A stretch of 41,468 bases of DNA, taken from contig JAIQZQ010000139.1 in the NCBI GenBank assembly GCA_021777105.1, forward strand, positions 1 to 41,468. Direction: 5' to 3'. A model generated the notes under the pieces. That model was given only the letters and a program-made list of their open reading frames with translations. It did not search any database and was not told where the DNA came from. This stretch comes from Candidatus Anammoxibacter sp. Lineage in GTDB: Bacteria; Planctomycetota; Brocadiia; Brocadiales; Anammoxibacteraceae. Shown here one piece after another: positions 15,923-25,096 of this stretch. Numbering within the stretch: position 1 is the first letter of the stretch; every line of letters starts with the position of its first letter. Both the position numbers and the translations under genes were made by a program.

Positions 15923-17977
15923 CTATTCTACTTTCTCTTTTATACTGGATGGATTCAGCGGAAGCGTAAATGAAAATTTTGAACCTCTGTTTTCTTCACT
16001 TTCCACCCATATTCTGCCTCCATGCAGCGTTATTATCTGTTTTGTCAACGCAAGCCCAAGTCCCGTGCCCTCGTATTGGCGGGACGCTGAGCCGTCAACC
16101 TGATAAAATTGGTTGAATATGTTTTCATGAAACTCTTTCTTTATGCCGATCCCCGTGTCGGACACAGTTATAAAGGCTTCACCGTCATTCGAACGGCCTT
16201 CAAGCAATACTTTGCCGGTCTCCGGTGTAAACTTTACGGCGTTTGACAGCAGATTGTACAACACCTGTTTAAACTTCAATCTATCGGCGGTAATATTGTC
16301 CGCGCTTTCTTCAAGTTTCACATCCACGGTTATCTTATTCTTGTTTGCAATGCCAAGGATAACATTATGCACCTCCATTATGGCGTCAGGTATACTGAAC
16401 TCCTCAAATTTTAACTCTATCTTTCCGGCCTCAATTTTCGACAAATCAAGTATGTCGTTAATCAATTGCAACAGATGCTTGCCGCTTCCGTGAATATCAT
16501 TTACAAAGTCGAGCTGCTGTTCATTCAACTCCCCGCAAATTTTGTCATTAAGCACCTCGGAGAACCCTATTATCGCGTTAAGCGGCGTGCGCAATTCATG
16601 TGACATGTTGGCAAGAAACTCGGACTTCAGCTTACTTGACCTTTTTAATTCAATATTTGTTTTCTGCAAATCAGCGGTCTTCTCATCTATCTTTTTTTTT
16701 AACACCGTGTTTATATTTTCAATTTTAACCATTTTTTCAAAATCCAGCCAGGTCGAAACGTCTCCGTATTCGGCAAGGCTCAAACCAAGCTCTTCTTCCT
16801 CCTTTTTTGCCCGAATACCGACTGTCTTTTTCAAGGCCAAAAAGAAAATCAAGCTCAGGCTAAACGCCCAGCCAAAGGCGACAAAAACGCCAACACATTG
16901 AATGCCAAATTGATGAAACCTCCCGCCGCTCTGAACCAGCAGCGATGAGTTTGGAACTAAAAACGGCAAACACAGGGTGCCTATTGCGCCGCTTACTCCA
17001 TGCACGGAGATGGCCCCTACCGGATCATCTATTTTCAACCTTTTTTCAATAAAATCCTGGGCCATAATAACTAAAACGCCGGTTATAAGGCCTATTATTA
17101 TTGCGCTTTCAGGCTGCAGCCTGTTTGAGCCGGCAGTCACGGCCACAAGACCGCCTAGTATAGAGCTAAAGATCCTGCCCACATCAATCCTGTTTTTTTG
17201 AATATACGTAAACAGCAACGCGGCCAGCCCGGCTGCGGTTGGAGCCATCGTGGTGTTTACAACGATAAGGCCTATATCATCATTTGTCATCATGGCGCTG
17301 CCGCCGTTAAACCCAAACCACCCAAACCAGAGAAAGAAGACTCCAATGGTGGAGAGCGGGATGTTATGCATTCCCATTTGGGTTACAGAGCCGTCAGGGT
17401 TGTATTTACCTTTACGCGGGCCTAACACAATTGCCCCGGCCAAAGCCACCCAACCTCCAATAGAGTGAACAACAGTAGACCCGGCAAAATCGATAAAACC
17501 AAGAGCCTCAAGCCAACCTTTATGCCCGTTATGCATAATGCCGCCCCAGGCCCAGTGGCCAAACACAGGGTAAATTACGCCAACCACAAACGCGGCTCCC
17601 CATAAATTAAGGGAAAGTTTGGAGCGTTCGGCAAGGGCGCCGGTCAAAACAGTGGCAGCTGTGCCGGCAAACACAAGTTGAAAAAAGAAAAAAGGGTATC
17701 CCATTGAATCGGGAACATGATCTATCCCTATCAATAAAAAATGATCTGTTCCAATCCAGCCTGAAGACGTTACGCCAAACATCAAACCAAAACCAAACAG
17801 ATAAAATATCATTGATGAGACCAGGAAATCAGTCAGGTTCTTAATTGACACGCTGATAACATTCTTTACCTGCACGCAACCTGTCTCAAAAGCGGTAAAC
17901 CCCACCTGCATAAAAAACACCATGCCCGCGGCCACTATCAACCAGATTACACTTAAATTTGTATGAATTTGTTCCAT
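15923..17977 (-). CDS. Ammonium transporter-histidine kinase fusion
   Basis: A 684-residue inner-membrane sensor. Residues 1 to about 385 are an Amt/Rh domain with about 11 membrane spans and both pore histidines (VVHSIGGW, H171; ISVHGVSG, H326). FGWFGFNGGS and GALAER, typical of Amt proteins, are also present. A coiled-coil linker (about 415-445) leads to HisKA with phosphoacceptor H460 (ANMSHELRTPLN) and HATPase_c with N-box NLLSNAVKFT, G1 DTGIGI and G2 GTGLGLAL. Ks-Amt5 of the anammox bacterium Kuenenia has this architecture and is an ammonium-responsive kinase. ATG 17977 is chosen over TTG 17995; neither has a clear ribosome binding site. Confidence 0.93.
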   Translation of the reverse strand: MEQIHTNLSVIWLIVAAGMVFFMQVGFTAFETGCVQVKNVISVSIKNLTDFLVSSMIFYLFGFGLMFGVTSSGWIGTDHFLLIGIDHVPDSMGYPFFFFQLVFAGTAATVLTGALAERSKLSLNLWGAAFVVGVIYPVFGHWAWGGIMHNGHKGWLEALGFIDFAGSTVVHSIGGWVALAGAIVLGPRKGKYNPDGSVTQMGMHNIPLSTIGVFFLWFGWFGFNGGSAMMTNDDIGLIVVNTTMAPTAAGLAALLFTYIQKNRIDVGRIFSSILGGLVAVTAGSNRLQPESAIIIGLITGVLVIMAQDFIEKRLKIDDPVGAISVHGVSGAIGTLCLPFLVPNSSLLVQSGGRFHQFGIQCVGVFVAFGWAFSLSLIFFLALKKTVGIRAKKEEEELGLSLAEYGDVSTWLDFEKMVKIENINTVLKKKIDEKTADLQKTNIELKRSSKLKSEFLANMSHELRTPLNAIIGFSEVLNDKICGELNEQQLDFVNDIHGSGKHLLQLINDILDLSKIEAGKIELKFEEFSIPDAIMEVHNVILGIANKNKITVDVKLEESADNITADRLKFKQVLYNLLSNAVKFTPETGKVLLEGRSNDGEAFITVSDTGIGIKKEFHENIFNQFYQVDGSASRQYEGTGLGLALTKQIITLHGGRIWVESEENRGSKFSFTLPLNPSSIKEKVE

Positions 17978-18004
17978 AAAACCATAACCACGCAAAACCG
18001 CTTT

Positions 18005-18043
18005 AGGGCTCGGAAAGAAATAACTTGGTCTTTTTTACCGAGC
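18005..18043. repeat. Solo end of MITE-like element
   Basis: Bases 18005-18028 repeat the 24-bp terminal sequence of the element at 33693-33874. A few bases later TTACCGAGC resembles the opposite end, so this looks like an internal deletion derivative. As it stands it folds into a hairpin (GCTCGGAAAGA ... TCTTTTTTaCCGAGC). It sits between tsaE and the Amt-kinase gene. Tandem CAACAGTT-like units follow at 18056-18078. Confidence 0.7.
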
Positions 18044-18073
18044 GCTTAATATACAATTCAACAGTTCAACAGT

Positions 18074-18559
18074 TCAACAATTTAACCCTTTAAATATATC
18101 ATCGTTACCACTGCCGGTAAAAAACACGCTTATTTCCCGTTTGCAGCCATCCATATACTCGATATTGACATTTACCAGGCTGTCGGGCAGGCAATCTTTA
18201 ACATTATCGGCCCACTCTACAATTGTAACGCTGTTTCCCCAGAACATTTCATCACATCCAAGGTCATATAATTCATCAGAGCCTTTAAGCCGATAGGCGT
18301 CAATGTGAAAGATGGGCAAACGTCCAGTGTATTGATTTACAATCGCAAAAGTAGGGCTCGTCACAATGCCGCAATCCTCAACTCCAAGACCTTTGGCAAC
18401 ACCTTTTACAAAATACGTTTTGCCGGTGCCTAATTGACCGTTAATAGCGACAACACTATTTTCTTTAAGCAGAGAGCCTAACAACTTGCCGAATTCTTTC
18501 GTTTCCTCTTCGTTATTGCTAATTATAGTAACTATTTTATCATCAGACAACAGATTCAT
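18074..18559 (-). CDS. tsaE: tRNA t6A synthesis ATPase TsaE
   Basis: A 161-residue P-loop ATPase of the TsaE/YjeE family, part of the complex making N6-threonylcarbamoyladenosine at position 37 of ANN-decoding tRNAs. NGQLGTGKTYFVKG is the Walker A loop. SPTFAIVNQY and HIDAYRLKG (switch and Walker B region), WGNSVTIVEWADN and the C-terminal NVNIEY strand are family marks. Length is normal. It follows thiL by 62 bases on the same strand, a common pairing, so the two are probably co-transcribed. Confidence 0.93.
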   Translation of the reverse strand: MNLLSDDKIVTIISNNEEETKEFGKLLGSLLKENSVVAINGQLGTGKTYFVKGVAKGLGVEDCGIVTSPTFAIVNQYTGRLPIFHIDAYRLKGSDELYDLGCDEMFWGNSVTIVEWADNVKDCLPDSLVNVNIEYMDGCKREISVFFTGSGNDDIFKGLNC

Positions 18560-18621
18560 GGCGCTTATTCATCGCAAAATATTATTGTTTTTTAACGCAA
18601 TACCGTAAAAAACTAAAAAAA

Positions 18622-19542
18622 CTAAACCATATGCTCATATCCCATGGGTTTAACGGGTCTTTCAATGCCGGCGGCGTCTATAGCAAACAATCCTTTTCTT
18701 TTTTTTACCCGCCCTATTGCGGTTATTGGTATCTTAAATTTGGGAGATTCAAGGATTTTTTTAGCGGTTGTTTTTGACGCAGTAAAAATCAGCTCGTAAT
18801 CCTCGCCATCCGTCAATGCATGAAATAGCGGGCTCTTTTTTGTCATCCCTGAAAGTTTTACGGCGTCCTTTGAAATAGGAATCAACCGCTCGTCTATTAC
18901 CGCGCCAAGTCCGCTCTCATCTAAAATGTGATTTAAATCCGTCAAAAGCCCGTCGCTGATATCAATCATTGAATTAATCTTAAACTCTTGATTTAACAGC
19001 ACACCTTCATCAATACGCGGAGTGAATTTAAGATGTTTGCTTAATATTGAACCCCCTAATTTTCCGGTAACCATTATAACATCTTCTTGTCTTGCGCCGT
19101 AACGTTTTATTGGATTTCTCCCCTGAACAATGCCGATGGTTGTTACATTGATTGTTAATGGGGTTTTGCCGCTTACAATATCGCCTCCAATTAATTGAAC
19201 ATTGTATTTGGCGGCAGTTTCAAATATGCCTTTAAATATCTTTTTGCAGAAATCTATTTTCTCTTTTGCGGGAAAGCTTATTGACACAAGAACAAAGGAA
19301 GGTCTGCAACCCATAGCGGCAATATCGCTAATGCTGCTTGTAATTGACTTACAGCCTATCTGTTTGGGGGATGATTGAGCTGAGTTGAAATGTGTGCCGT
19401 CTAAAAGCGTGTCGGTGGACACCGTAATGGAATCGGCGTCTTTTACGTCTATAACTGCGGAATCATCGCCTATGCCGATCAAGACGGGCTTTTTTTTGTT
19501 GGAATGCTTTCTAATCCACTTTATAAGATCAAGTTCACCCAT
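18622..19542 (-). CDS. thiL: Thiamine-monophosphate kinase
   Basis: A 306-residue ThiL, which phosphorylates thiamine monophosphate to the active cofactor thiamine diphosphate. The N-terminal IGDDSAVID and STDTLLDGTHF hold the metal- and ATP-binding aspartates. MGCRPSFVLVSISFP, QLIGGDIVSGKTPLTINVT and MIDISDGLLTDL follow in the family order, as does LTDGEDYELIFT. Length is slightly under the usual 320-330. ATG 19542 is the first in frame. Confidence 0.93.
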   Translation of the reverse strand: MGELDLIKWIRKHSNKKKPVLIGIGDDSAVIDVKDADSITVSTDTLLDGTHFNSAQSSPKQIGCKSITSSISDIAAMGCRPSFVLVSISFPAKEKIDFCKKIFKGIFETAAKYNVQLIGGDIVSGKTPLTINVTTIGIVQGRNPIKRYGARQEDVIMVTGKLGGSILSKHLKFTPRIDEGVLLNQEFKINSMIDISDGLLTDLNHILDESGLGAVIDERLIPISKDAVKLSGMTKKSPLFHALTDGEDYELIFTASKTTAKKILESPKFKIPITAIGRVKKRKGLFAIDAAGIERPVKPMGYEHMV

Positions 19543-19609
19543 GCCGAACGTTTAGGCGGAAAACAATAATTTATATTTTAGGCTTTATTTAAAAAATCGA
19601 AAGCCTATA

Positions 19610-19729
19610 TTATTTCTTGCCTTTTCTTTTTTTAGCAATGTTCAAGGCTATGCCTGTAATTATAAAACCGCTAAACAGGGTTACGTACGTTATCATTGCT
19701 ATTAAAAGATATTTGCCTGATAAGCCCAT
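19610..19729 (-). CDS. Possible small membrane protein, 39 aa
   Basis: A short frame starting MGLSGKYLLIAMITYVTLFS has one predicted membrane helix followed by a lysine-rich tail (AKKRKGKK). That size and shape resemble CcmD-like or other single-span accessory proteins, but similarity to any family is not established. It sits between the ATP synthase operon terminator and thiL on the same strand. No strong ribosome binding site is visible. Confidence 0.4.
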   Translation of the reverse strand: MGLSGKYLLIAMITYVTLFSGFIITGIALNIAKKRKGKK

Positions 19730-19837
19730 GATTTAAATGGTATAAGATTTGAAATATGTATGAAAAAAGAATAAAAATGATCTAGCGTCAATTTGTGTTA
19801 AAATAACAAACAAACGCGCAATTCAAATTTCGGCGTT

Positions 19838-19875
19838 AAAACCGGAAACAACAACTTGCTTAACTTTCCGGTTTT
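19838..19875 (-). terminator. Probable terminator of ATP synthase operon
   Basis: Arms 19838-19848 and 19865-19875 (AAAACCGGAAA / TTTCCGGTTTT) pair over 11 bp around a 16-nt loop, about 120 bases after the atpC stop. The T-run is only four bases and lies within the arm, so efficiency may be modest. Confidence 0.5.
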
Positions 19876-19995
19876 ATGTCTGATAGACAAACAATTGAAA
19901 ATAATAATTGCTATATTACAATATGATTATGTAAAAAACGCAATTAAATCTTTAGGAAGGTATTTAATTCAAAGCATTAAAAGAGTAAACGCGAT

Positions 19996-20403
19996 TTACA
20001 TTTCCTTGACTTTAAGTCTGGTAACGGCCTTTTTCAAAGCTATTTCAGCTCTCTTAGCATCAATATCAGCTTCTGTTCGGCTTACTCTTTGTTCTGCGCG
20101 CTCTTTAGCGGATTGCGCTCTTTTTGAATCAATATCATCGGCATGTTCGGCGGTTTCAGCCAAAATAGTAGCCTCATTATTTATCATCTCAAGAAAACCT
20201 CCATTTAACGCAAGGTTTTGAGGCTTTCCATCTTTATCGGTAATAGTCAATATGCCGATTTCAAGCGACGTCAACAACGGAGCATGTTTTGGAAGGATGC
20301 CCAGATAACCGTCGGTACCGCAAGCGGTAACACTCTTAACTTCATCGCCGAAGACAAGATGCTCCGGCGTTAAAACATTTAATTTAAATGTATTTTCAGC
20401 CAT
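19996..20403 (-). CDS. atpC: F1 ATP synthase subunit epsilon
   Basis: A 135-residue epsilon subunit linking the central stalk to the c-ring and able to inhibit ATP hydrolysis. The N-terminal β-sandwich has LNVLTPEHLVFGDEV, GYLGILPKHAPLLTSL and the typical NGGFLEMINNEATILAE. The C-terminal helical pair (SKRAQSAKERAEQRVSR onwards) is complete. It is the last gene of the operon and starts 63 bases after atpD. Confidence 0.95.
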   Translation of the reverse strand: MAENTFKLNVLTPEHLVFGDEVKSVTACGTDGYLGILPKHAPLLTSLEIGILTITDKDGKPQNLALNGGFLEMINNEATILAETAEHADDIDSKRAQSAKERAEQRVSRTEADIDAKRAEIALKKAVTRLKVKEM

Positions 20404-20466
20404 AATTTTTTTAAATTCAAAGAATTAGTAAAATCTATCTACTTTCAATTTCGGTTAATATTAATA

Positions 20467-21873
20467 TTAGCCGTCACCTGAGAGTTTTTTCGCTTTTTCA
20501 AGTACCTCATCTATGCCGCCAACCATGTAAAAAGCCTGTTCCGGCAAGTCGTCATATTTACCTTCAAGAACTTCTTTAAAATCTTTGATTGTCTGCGCAA
20601 TAGGCACATATTTGCCTGGAGTGCCTGTAAACTGTTCAGCAACAAAAAACGGCTGAGAAAAGAAACGCTGTATTCTTCTGGCGCGGCCAACAATAACCTT
20701 ATCCTCTTCAGACAACTCTTCCATACCCAAAATAGCGATGAAATCCTGTAAATCTTTATATTTCTGCAGAACCTGCTGAATACCCCTGGCGACGTTATAG
20801 TGCTCTTCGCCAACAATTTTTGGATCCAAAACCCTTGAAGTTGAAGCAAGTGGATCAACCGCAGGATAAATACCAACTTCAGCAATCTGACGAGACAACC
20901 AAATAGTTGAATCAAGATGCGGGAAAGTTGCAACAGGCGCAGGATCGGTAAAGTCATCGGCAGGCACATACACAGCCTGCAATGATGTAATTGAGCCTTT
21001 TTTAGTTGAAGTAATTCGTTCCTGCAAATAACCCATTTCATTTGCCAATGTAGGCTGATAGCCCACAGCTGAAGGCATTCTGCCTAAAAGGGCTGAAACT
21101 TCGGAACCAGCCTGCACAAATCTGAAAATATTGTCAATAAACAACAATACATCCTGGCCTTCTTTATCTCTAAAATGCTCAGCCATTGTAAGCCCACTCA
21201 AAGCAACTCTTAACCTGGCGCCGGGAGGCTCGTTCATCTGACCATACACAAGAACTGTTTTATCCAAAACGCCTGACTCTTGCATTTCAAGGTAAAGGTC
21301 GTTTCCTTCTCTGGTTCTCTCTCCTACACCGGTAAATACCGAGAAGCCGCCATGTTCGCTGGCTATGCTTCGAATCAATTCCATAATAAGCACTGTTTTT
21401 CCCACGCCGGCTCCGCCGAACAATCCAACTTTTCCGCCGCGAGCAAATGGAGCAAGAAGATCAACAACTTTTAAGCCTGTTTCAAATATATTGGTTGTAG
21501 TTTCTCTTTCAGCAAATGACGGCGGGGTGCGGTGAATAGGGCTTCGCTCGCAACCTTCTTTCATTTCGCCTAATTTATCAATAGGTTCGCCTAACAAGTT
21601 AAAAATCCTGCCAAGCACGTCTTTGCCTACCGGAACGCTAATCGGAGCGCCGGTGTCTACGCCATCCATACCCCTTCTAAGGCCGTCGGTTGAAGACATC
21701 GCAACGGCGCGAACAGTGTCATTTCCAACATGCTGCGCAACTTCAACAACCAGATCAATTTTATTCGCTTCATCTTTAATAGTTATAGCATTGTTAAGGC
21801 CCGGTAAATTATCGGGACTAAACGCCAGATCCACAACAGGACCAATTACCTGAACTATTTTACCTGTATTCAA
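20467..21873 (-). CDS. atpD: F1 ATP synthase subunit beta
   Basis: A 468-residue catalytic subunit. Walker A is GGAGVGKT (residues 153-160), the catalytic glutamate lies in GVGERTREGND, Walker B ends in DVLLFIDNIFRF, and ALLGRMPSAVGYQPTLA plus the DELSEEDK-like ELSEEDKVIVGRAR segment are present. The start is TTG 21873, supported by GGAGG at 21882-21886. It has the usual length and no anomalies. Confidence 0.97.
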   Translation of the reverse strand: MNTGKIVQVIGPVVDLAFSPDNLPGLNNAITIKDEANKIDLVVEVAQHVGNDTVRAVAMSSTDGLRRGMDGVDTGAPISVPVGKDVLGRIFNLLGEPIDKLGEMKEGCERSPIHRTPPSFAERETTTNIFETGLKVVDLLAPFARGGKVGLFGGAGVGKTVLIMELIRSIASEHGGFSVFTGVGERTREGNDLYLEMQESGVLDKTVLVYGQMNEPPGARLRVALSGLTMAEHFRDKEGQDVLLFIDNIFRFVQAGSEVSALLGRMPSAVGYQPTLANEMGYLQERITSTKKGSITSLQAVYVPADDFTDPAPVATFPHLDSTIWLSRQIAEVGIYPAVDPLASTSRVLDPKIVGEEHYNVARGIQQVLQKYKDLQDFIAILGMEELSEEDKVIVGRARRIQRFFSQPFFVAEQFTGTPGKYVPIAQTIKDFKEVLEGKYDDLPEQAFYMVGGIDEVLEKAKKLSGDG

Positions 21874-21901
21874 TTTTACAACCTCCTATATAAAAAAAAG
21901 T

Positions 21902-21991
21902 ATAAGGTATAAAGATACACGGTGTCTAAATCAACGATCCTCAAAACCGATTATCTGAAACGGCTTTACACCCCATATCTTTACACCTTAT
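21902..21991 (-). repeat. Intra-operon long hairpin
   Basis: Arms 21902-21917 and 21976-21991 pair over 16 bp with one mismatch and span nearly the whole gap between atpG and atpD; the right arm includes the atpG stop codon. There is no T-run, so it may stabilise or process the mRNA rather than terminate it. Confidence 0.55.
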
Positions 21992-22848
21992 TGCGCTAGC
22001 GCTTCCGCGCCGGAAATAATCTCAAGCAATTCACTGGTAATTGCCTCTTGTCTGGCCCTGTTATATGACCGTTGCAAGTCGCCAATAATCTCTTCCGCAT
22101 TCTCAGACGCGGCTTTCATGGCAACCATTCTTGCGCCGGATTCAGAAGTAAGCGACTCTAAAATTGTGGAATAAACTTGCGAAAGTATATAATTTGGTAT
22201 CAATCTCTTTAAAATAGCGTCGCAAGAAGGCTCAAAAATATAATCAACAGTCGCGCTTTCCTCTTCAGTCTCAATCTTTTCAATAGGCAACAATTTCATA
22301 ACTGTCGGATTGTTTTTTGACATAGTGATAAATTTCGTAAAGACAATGTATAACTCATCAAACTTGCCTTCTTCAAACTCTGCTATAAGCTCATTTGCAA
22401 GCGCGCTTATATCAACGGAAGTCAACTTTTCGACCTGAACAGGATGAGCCTTATCTATTTTATAATCCCTGTTTCTAAAAAAGAGATTACCTTTTTTGCC
22501 AAGCAAATAGAGGCTAACTTCTTTGTTTCCCTGTTCCTTCACAAATTTTACTGTCTTCTGTATAGCATTTGCGTTGTATGAACCGCACAAACCCTTGTCC
22601 GAAGTAATAAGCAATATTTTGGCGGATTTAGGATTTTCATTAGCCTCAAAATACTTTGATTTGTCTTCAACCGACATTGAAAGGCGACGTAAAAGCTTAT
22701 TTATGTTATCAGCATATGGTCTTGCGGCCAACATGCGCAATTCAGCTTTTCGAACCCTGTTTATAGCCACCATTTCCATGGCTTTTGTGATCTGTTTAAT
22801 ATTGGTGACGCCTTTTATACGCCCTTTTATCTCTTTTAGACTCGGCAC
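21988..22848 (-). CDS. atpG: F1 ATP synthase subunit gamma
   Basis: A 286-residue central-stalk subunit. The N-terminus PSLKEIKGRIKGVTNIKQIT with KAMEMVA and the C-terminal SESGARMVAMKAASENAEEI with SYNRARQEAITSELLEIISG are the two conserved coiled-coil segments, and SDKGLCGSYN marks the middle domain. The start is GTG 22848 with GGAGA 6 bases upstream. Confidence 0.96.
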   Translation of the reverse strand: MPSLKEIKGRIKGVTNIKQITKAMEMVAINRVRKAELRMLAARPYADNINKLLRRLSMSVEDKSKYFEANENPKSAKILLITSDKGLCGSYNANAIQKTVKFVKEQGNKEVSLYLLGKKGNLFFRNRDYKIDKAHPVQVEKLTSVDISALANELIAEFEEGKFDELYIVFTKFITMSKNNPTVMKLLPIEKIETEEESATVDYIFEPSCDAILKRLIPNYILSQVYSTILESLTSESGARMVAMKAASENAEEIIGDLQRSYNRARQEAITSELLEIISGAEALAQ

Positions 22849-22907
22849 AAATAATCTCCATCAATTCAACTTGTGAAACTATCGAAAAAAATAATCAAGA
22901 AACGTTG

Positions 22908-24416
22908 TTATGACAAAAACTCTTTTATATACTCTTTAACTGCGTCTTCAAGTTTGTGAGTTATTTCCGAAGTAAGTTTCTTGTTCTCTTTAATCTGCAA
23001 CCCAATGTTGGGATATTTATCATTGACAAATTTGAGGAATTTAGTTTCAAACTCCCTTGTCCTATCCTGCGGCACTTCGTCCAGATAACCGTTTACACCC
23101 GCATAAATAATCATAATCTGCGACTCTACCGGAACCGGCTCGTATTGCGCCTGTTTTAACACTTCAATTAAACGGCTGCCTTTTGCCAACTGAGCAGCCG
23201 TAGATTTATCCAAATCAGAGCCGAATTGAGCAAACGCGGCAAGTTCGCGGTACTGAGCAAGGTCAAGTCTTAATGTGCCGGCCACTTTCTTCATTGCCGG
23301 GATTTGCGCGCTGCCTCCAACCCTGGAAACTGATAAACCAACGCTAATAGCAGGCCTTACACCTGAGTTAAATAGATCGCTTTCCAGATAAATCTGACCG
23401 TCTGTAATAGATATAACATTTGTAGGAATATACGCTGCATAATCGCCGCCTTGTGTTTCAACCACCGGCAAGGCAGTGAGTGACCCGCCTCCAAGATCTT
23501 CATGTAATTTAGCGGCCCTTTCCAACAATCTGGCATGAAGATTGAAAATATCGCCTGGAAACGCTTCACGACCCGGAGGACGTCTAAGAAGCAATGAAAT
23601 CTGACGATATGACAAAGCGTGTTTATAAAGATCGTCGTACATTATTACGGCGTGCTGACCTTTGTCTCTAAAATATTCGCCCATGGCGCAGCCGGCGTAA
23701 GGAGCGATAAATTGCATTGGCGCCGCCTCGCTTGCAGAGGCAACCACAACTATTGAATATTTCATAGAGCCATGATTTTCAAGCATCTCCACCAAACCGG
23801 CAACAGTCGACATTTTTTGTCCAATTGCGACATAAATGCAAAAAACTCCTGTCTCTGCCTGATTAATGATAGTGTCAATGCAAATAGCAGTCTTTCCCGT
23901 TTGCCTATCGCCGATAATAAGCTCTCTTTGTCCGCGTCCAATTGGGATCATGGAGTCGATAGCCTTTAAACCTGTCTGTAAAGGTTCTTTTACCGGCTGT
24001 CTCTGAATAACATTTGGAGCTTCAAATTCAATTTCTCTGGTTTCGCTCGTCGCAATAGGGCCTTTGCCGTCTATAGGCTCGCCGATAGCGTTTACAACCC
24101 TGCCTAATAAAGCGTCTCCAACCGGAACTTGCACAATCTTGCCGGTTGTTTTTACAATGTCGCCCTCTTTAATCTTTGTATCACCGCCTAATAAAATAGC
24201 GCCCACATTATCTTTTTCAAGGTTCAACGCTATTCCAAAGACGTTATCAGGAAACTCCAAAAGTTCGTTTGACATAGTATCATCCAAACCATAAACTCTG
24301 GCAACACCGTCGCCCACCTGCAAAACAGTGCCGACGTTTTCCATATTTAACTTGTCTTCATAATTCTCAATCTCTTTTTTAATGATTGAGGCAACTTCTT
24401 CAGGTTTTACTGCCAT
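22908..24416 (-). CDS. atpA: F1 ATP synthase subunit alpha
   Basis: A 502-residue non-catalytic nucleotide-binding subunit. Features are VGDGVARVYGLDDTMSNELL near the N-terminus, Walker A GDRQTGKT (169-176), the arginine-finger segment GLSVSRVGGSAQ and the typical QYEPVPVESQIMIIYAG C-terminal region. ATG 24416 has AAGGAG 8 bases upstream. It is of standard length. Confidence 0.97.
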   Translation of the reverse strand: MAVKPEEVASIIKKEIENYEDKLNMENVGTVLQVGDGVARVYGLDDTMSNELLEFPDNVFGIALNLEKDNVGAILLGGDTKIKEGDIVKTTGKIVQVPVGDALLGRVVNAIGEPIDGKGPIATSETREIEFEAPNVIQRQPVKEPLQTGLKAIDSMIPIGRGQRELIIGDRQTGKTAICIDTIINQAETGVFCIYVAIGQKMSTVAGLVEMLENHGSMKYSIVVVASASEAAPMQFIAPYAGCAMGEYFRDKGQHAVIMYDDLYKHALSYRQISLLLRRPPGREAFPGDIFNLHARLLERAAKLHEDLGGGSLTALPVVETQGGDYAAYIPTNVISITDGQIYLESDLFNSGVRPAISVGLSVSRVGGSAQIPAMKKVAGTLRLDLAQYRELAAFAQFGSDLDKSTAAQLAKGSRLIEVLKQAQYEPVPVESQIMIIYAGVNGYLDEVPQDRTREFETKFLKFVNDKYPNIGLQIKENKKLTSEITHKLEDAVKEYIKEFLS

Positions 24417-24547
24417 TGCTTAAACTCCTTTTTCAATGTCAGAACAACAATTTGTCATATTGTGAGGAACCAAGCCGCCGTGGGCAAAAATGCCCGGAAC
24501 ATTCGACCGGCGCTTTCACTTAGTTATAAAATATTAATTTATATATG

Positions 24548-25096
24548 CTATGCAGGAGCAATCTGCATTAATTTTTGTTTTAATTTAGTCAGTTTATATC
24601 GCACGCTGCCGTCAATTAATTTATCTCCAAAGCGAATAACCAGACCGCCTAAAATTTTTGGATTTATAGACGATGTTATCTCTACCTCTTTTCCGGTTAG
24701 TTTTTCCAACTTTGTTTTTAAATTACTAATGTTGTCATCCGTTAACTCGATTGTGCTCTGCACTTCGGCCATTACTATGCCTTTGATTTGCCTGACAACT
24801 GTTTTGTATGAGGTAAACAAAAGGCTCAACAAATTCACCCTGCGTTTGTCTATCAGAACAAACAGAAACTTTTTTATCAATGGCGACCCTTCATGCGCCA
24901 GCACACTGTCTACAAGCTTCTTCTTTAACTGGAGAGAAACGCCGGGATGAATCATAATCTTCGACAACTCAAAGCTTTCTTTCAGCAAAGTGTCAATCGT
25001 TTGCAACTCGCTCTCAATCTGATCGACAGCTTCGCCGGCAGAAGCTAATTCATATAACGCCTGGGCGTATCCCAAAGCGACAGTATCTTCCGTCAA
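24548..25096 (-). CDS. atpH: F1 ATP synthase subunit delta
   Basis: A 182-residue peripheral-stalk subunit (OSCP type). The N-terminal helical bundle begins ALGYAQALYELA, and the C-terminal domain has the family signature SSINPKILGGLVIRFGDKL with IDGSVRYKL. The start is TTG 25096, which overlaps the TGA stop of atpF (TTGA), implying translational coupling. Confidence 0.94.
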   Translation of the reverse strand: MTEDTVALGYAQALYELASAGEAVDQIESELQTIDTLLKESFELSKIMIHPGVSLQLKKKLVDSVLAHEGSPLIKKFLFVLIDKRRVNLLSLLFTSYKTVVRQIKGIVMAEVQSTIELTDDNISNLKTKLEKLTGKEVEITSSINPKILGGLVIRFGDKLIDGSVRYKLTKLKQKLMQIAPA

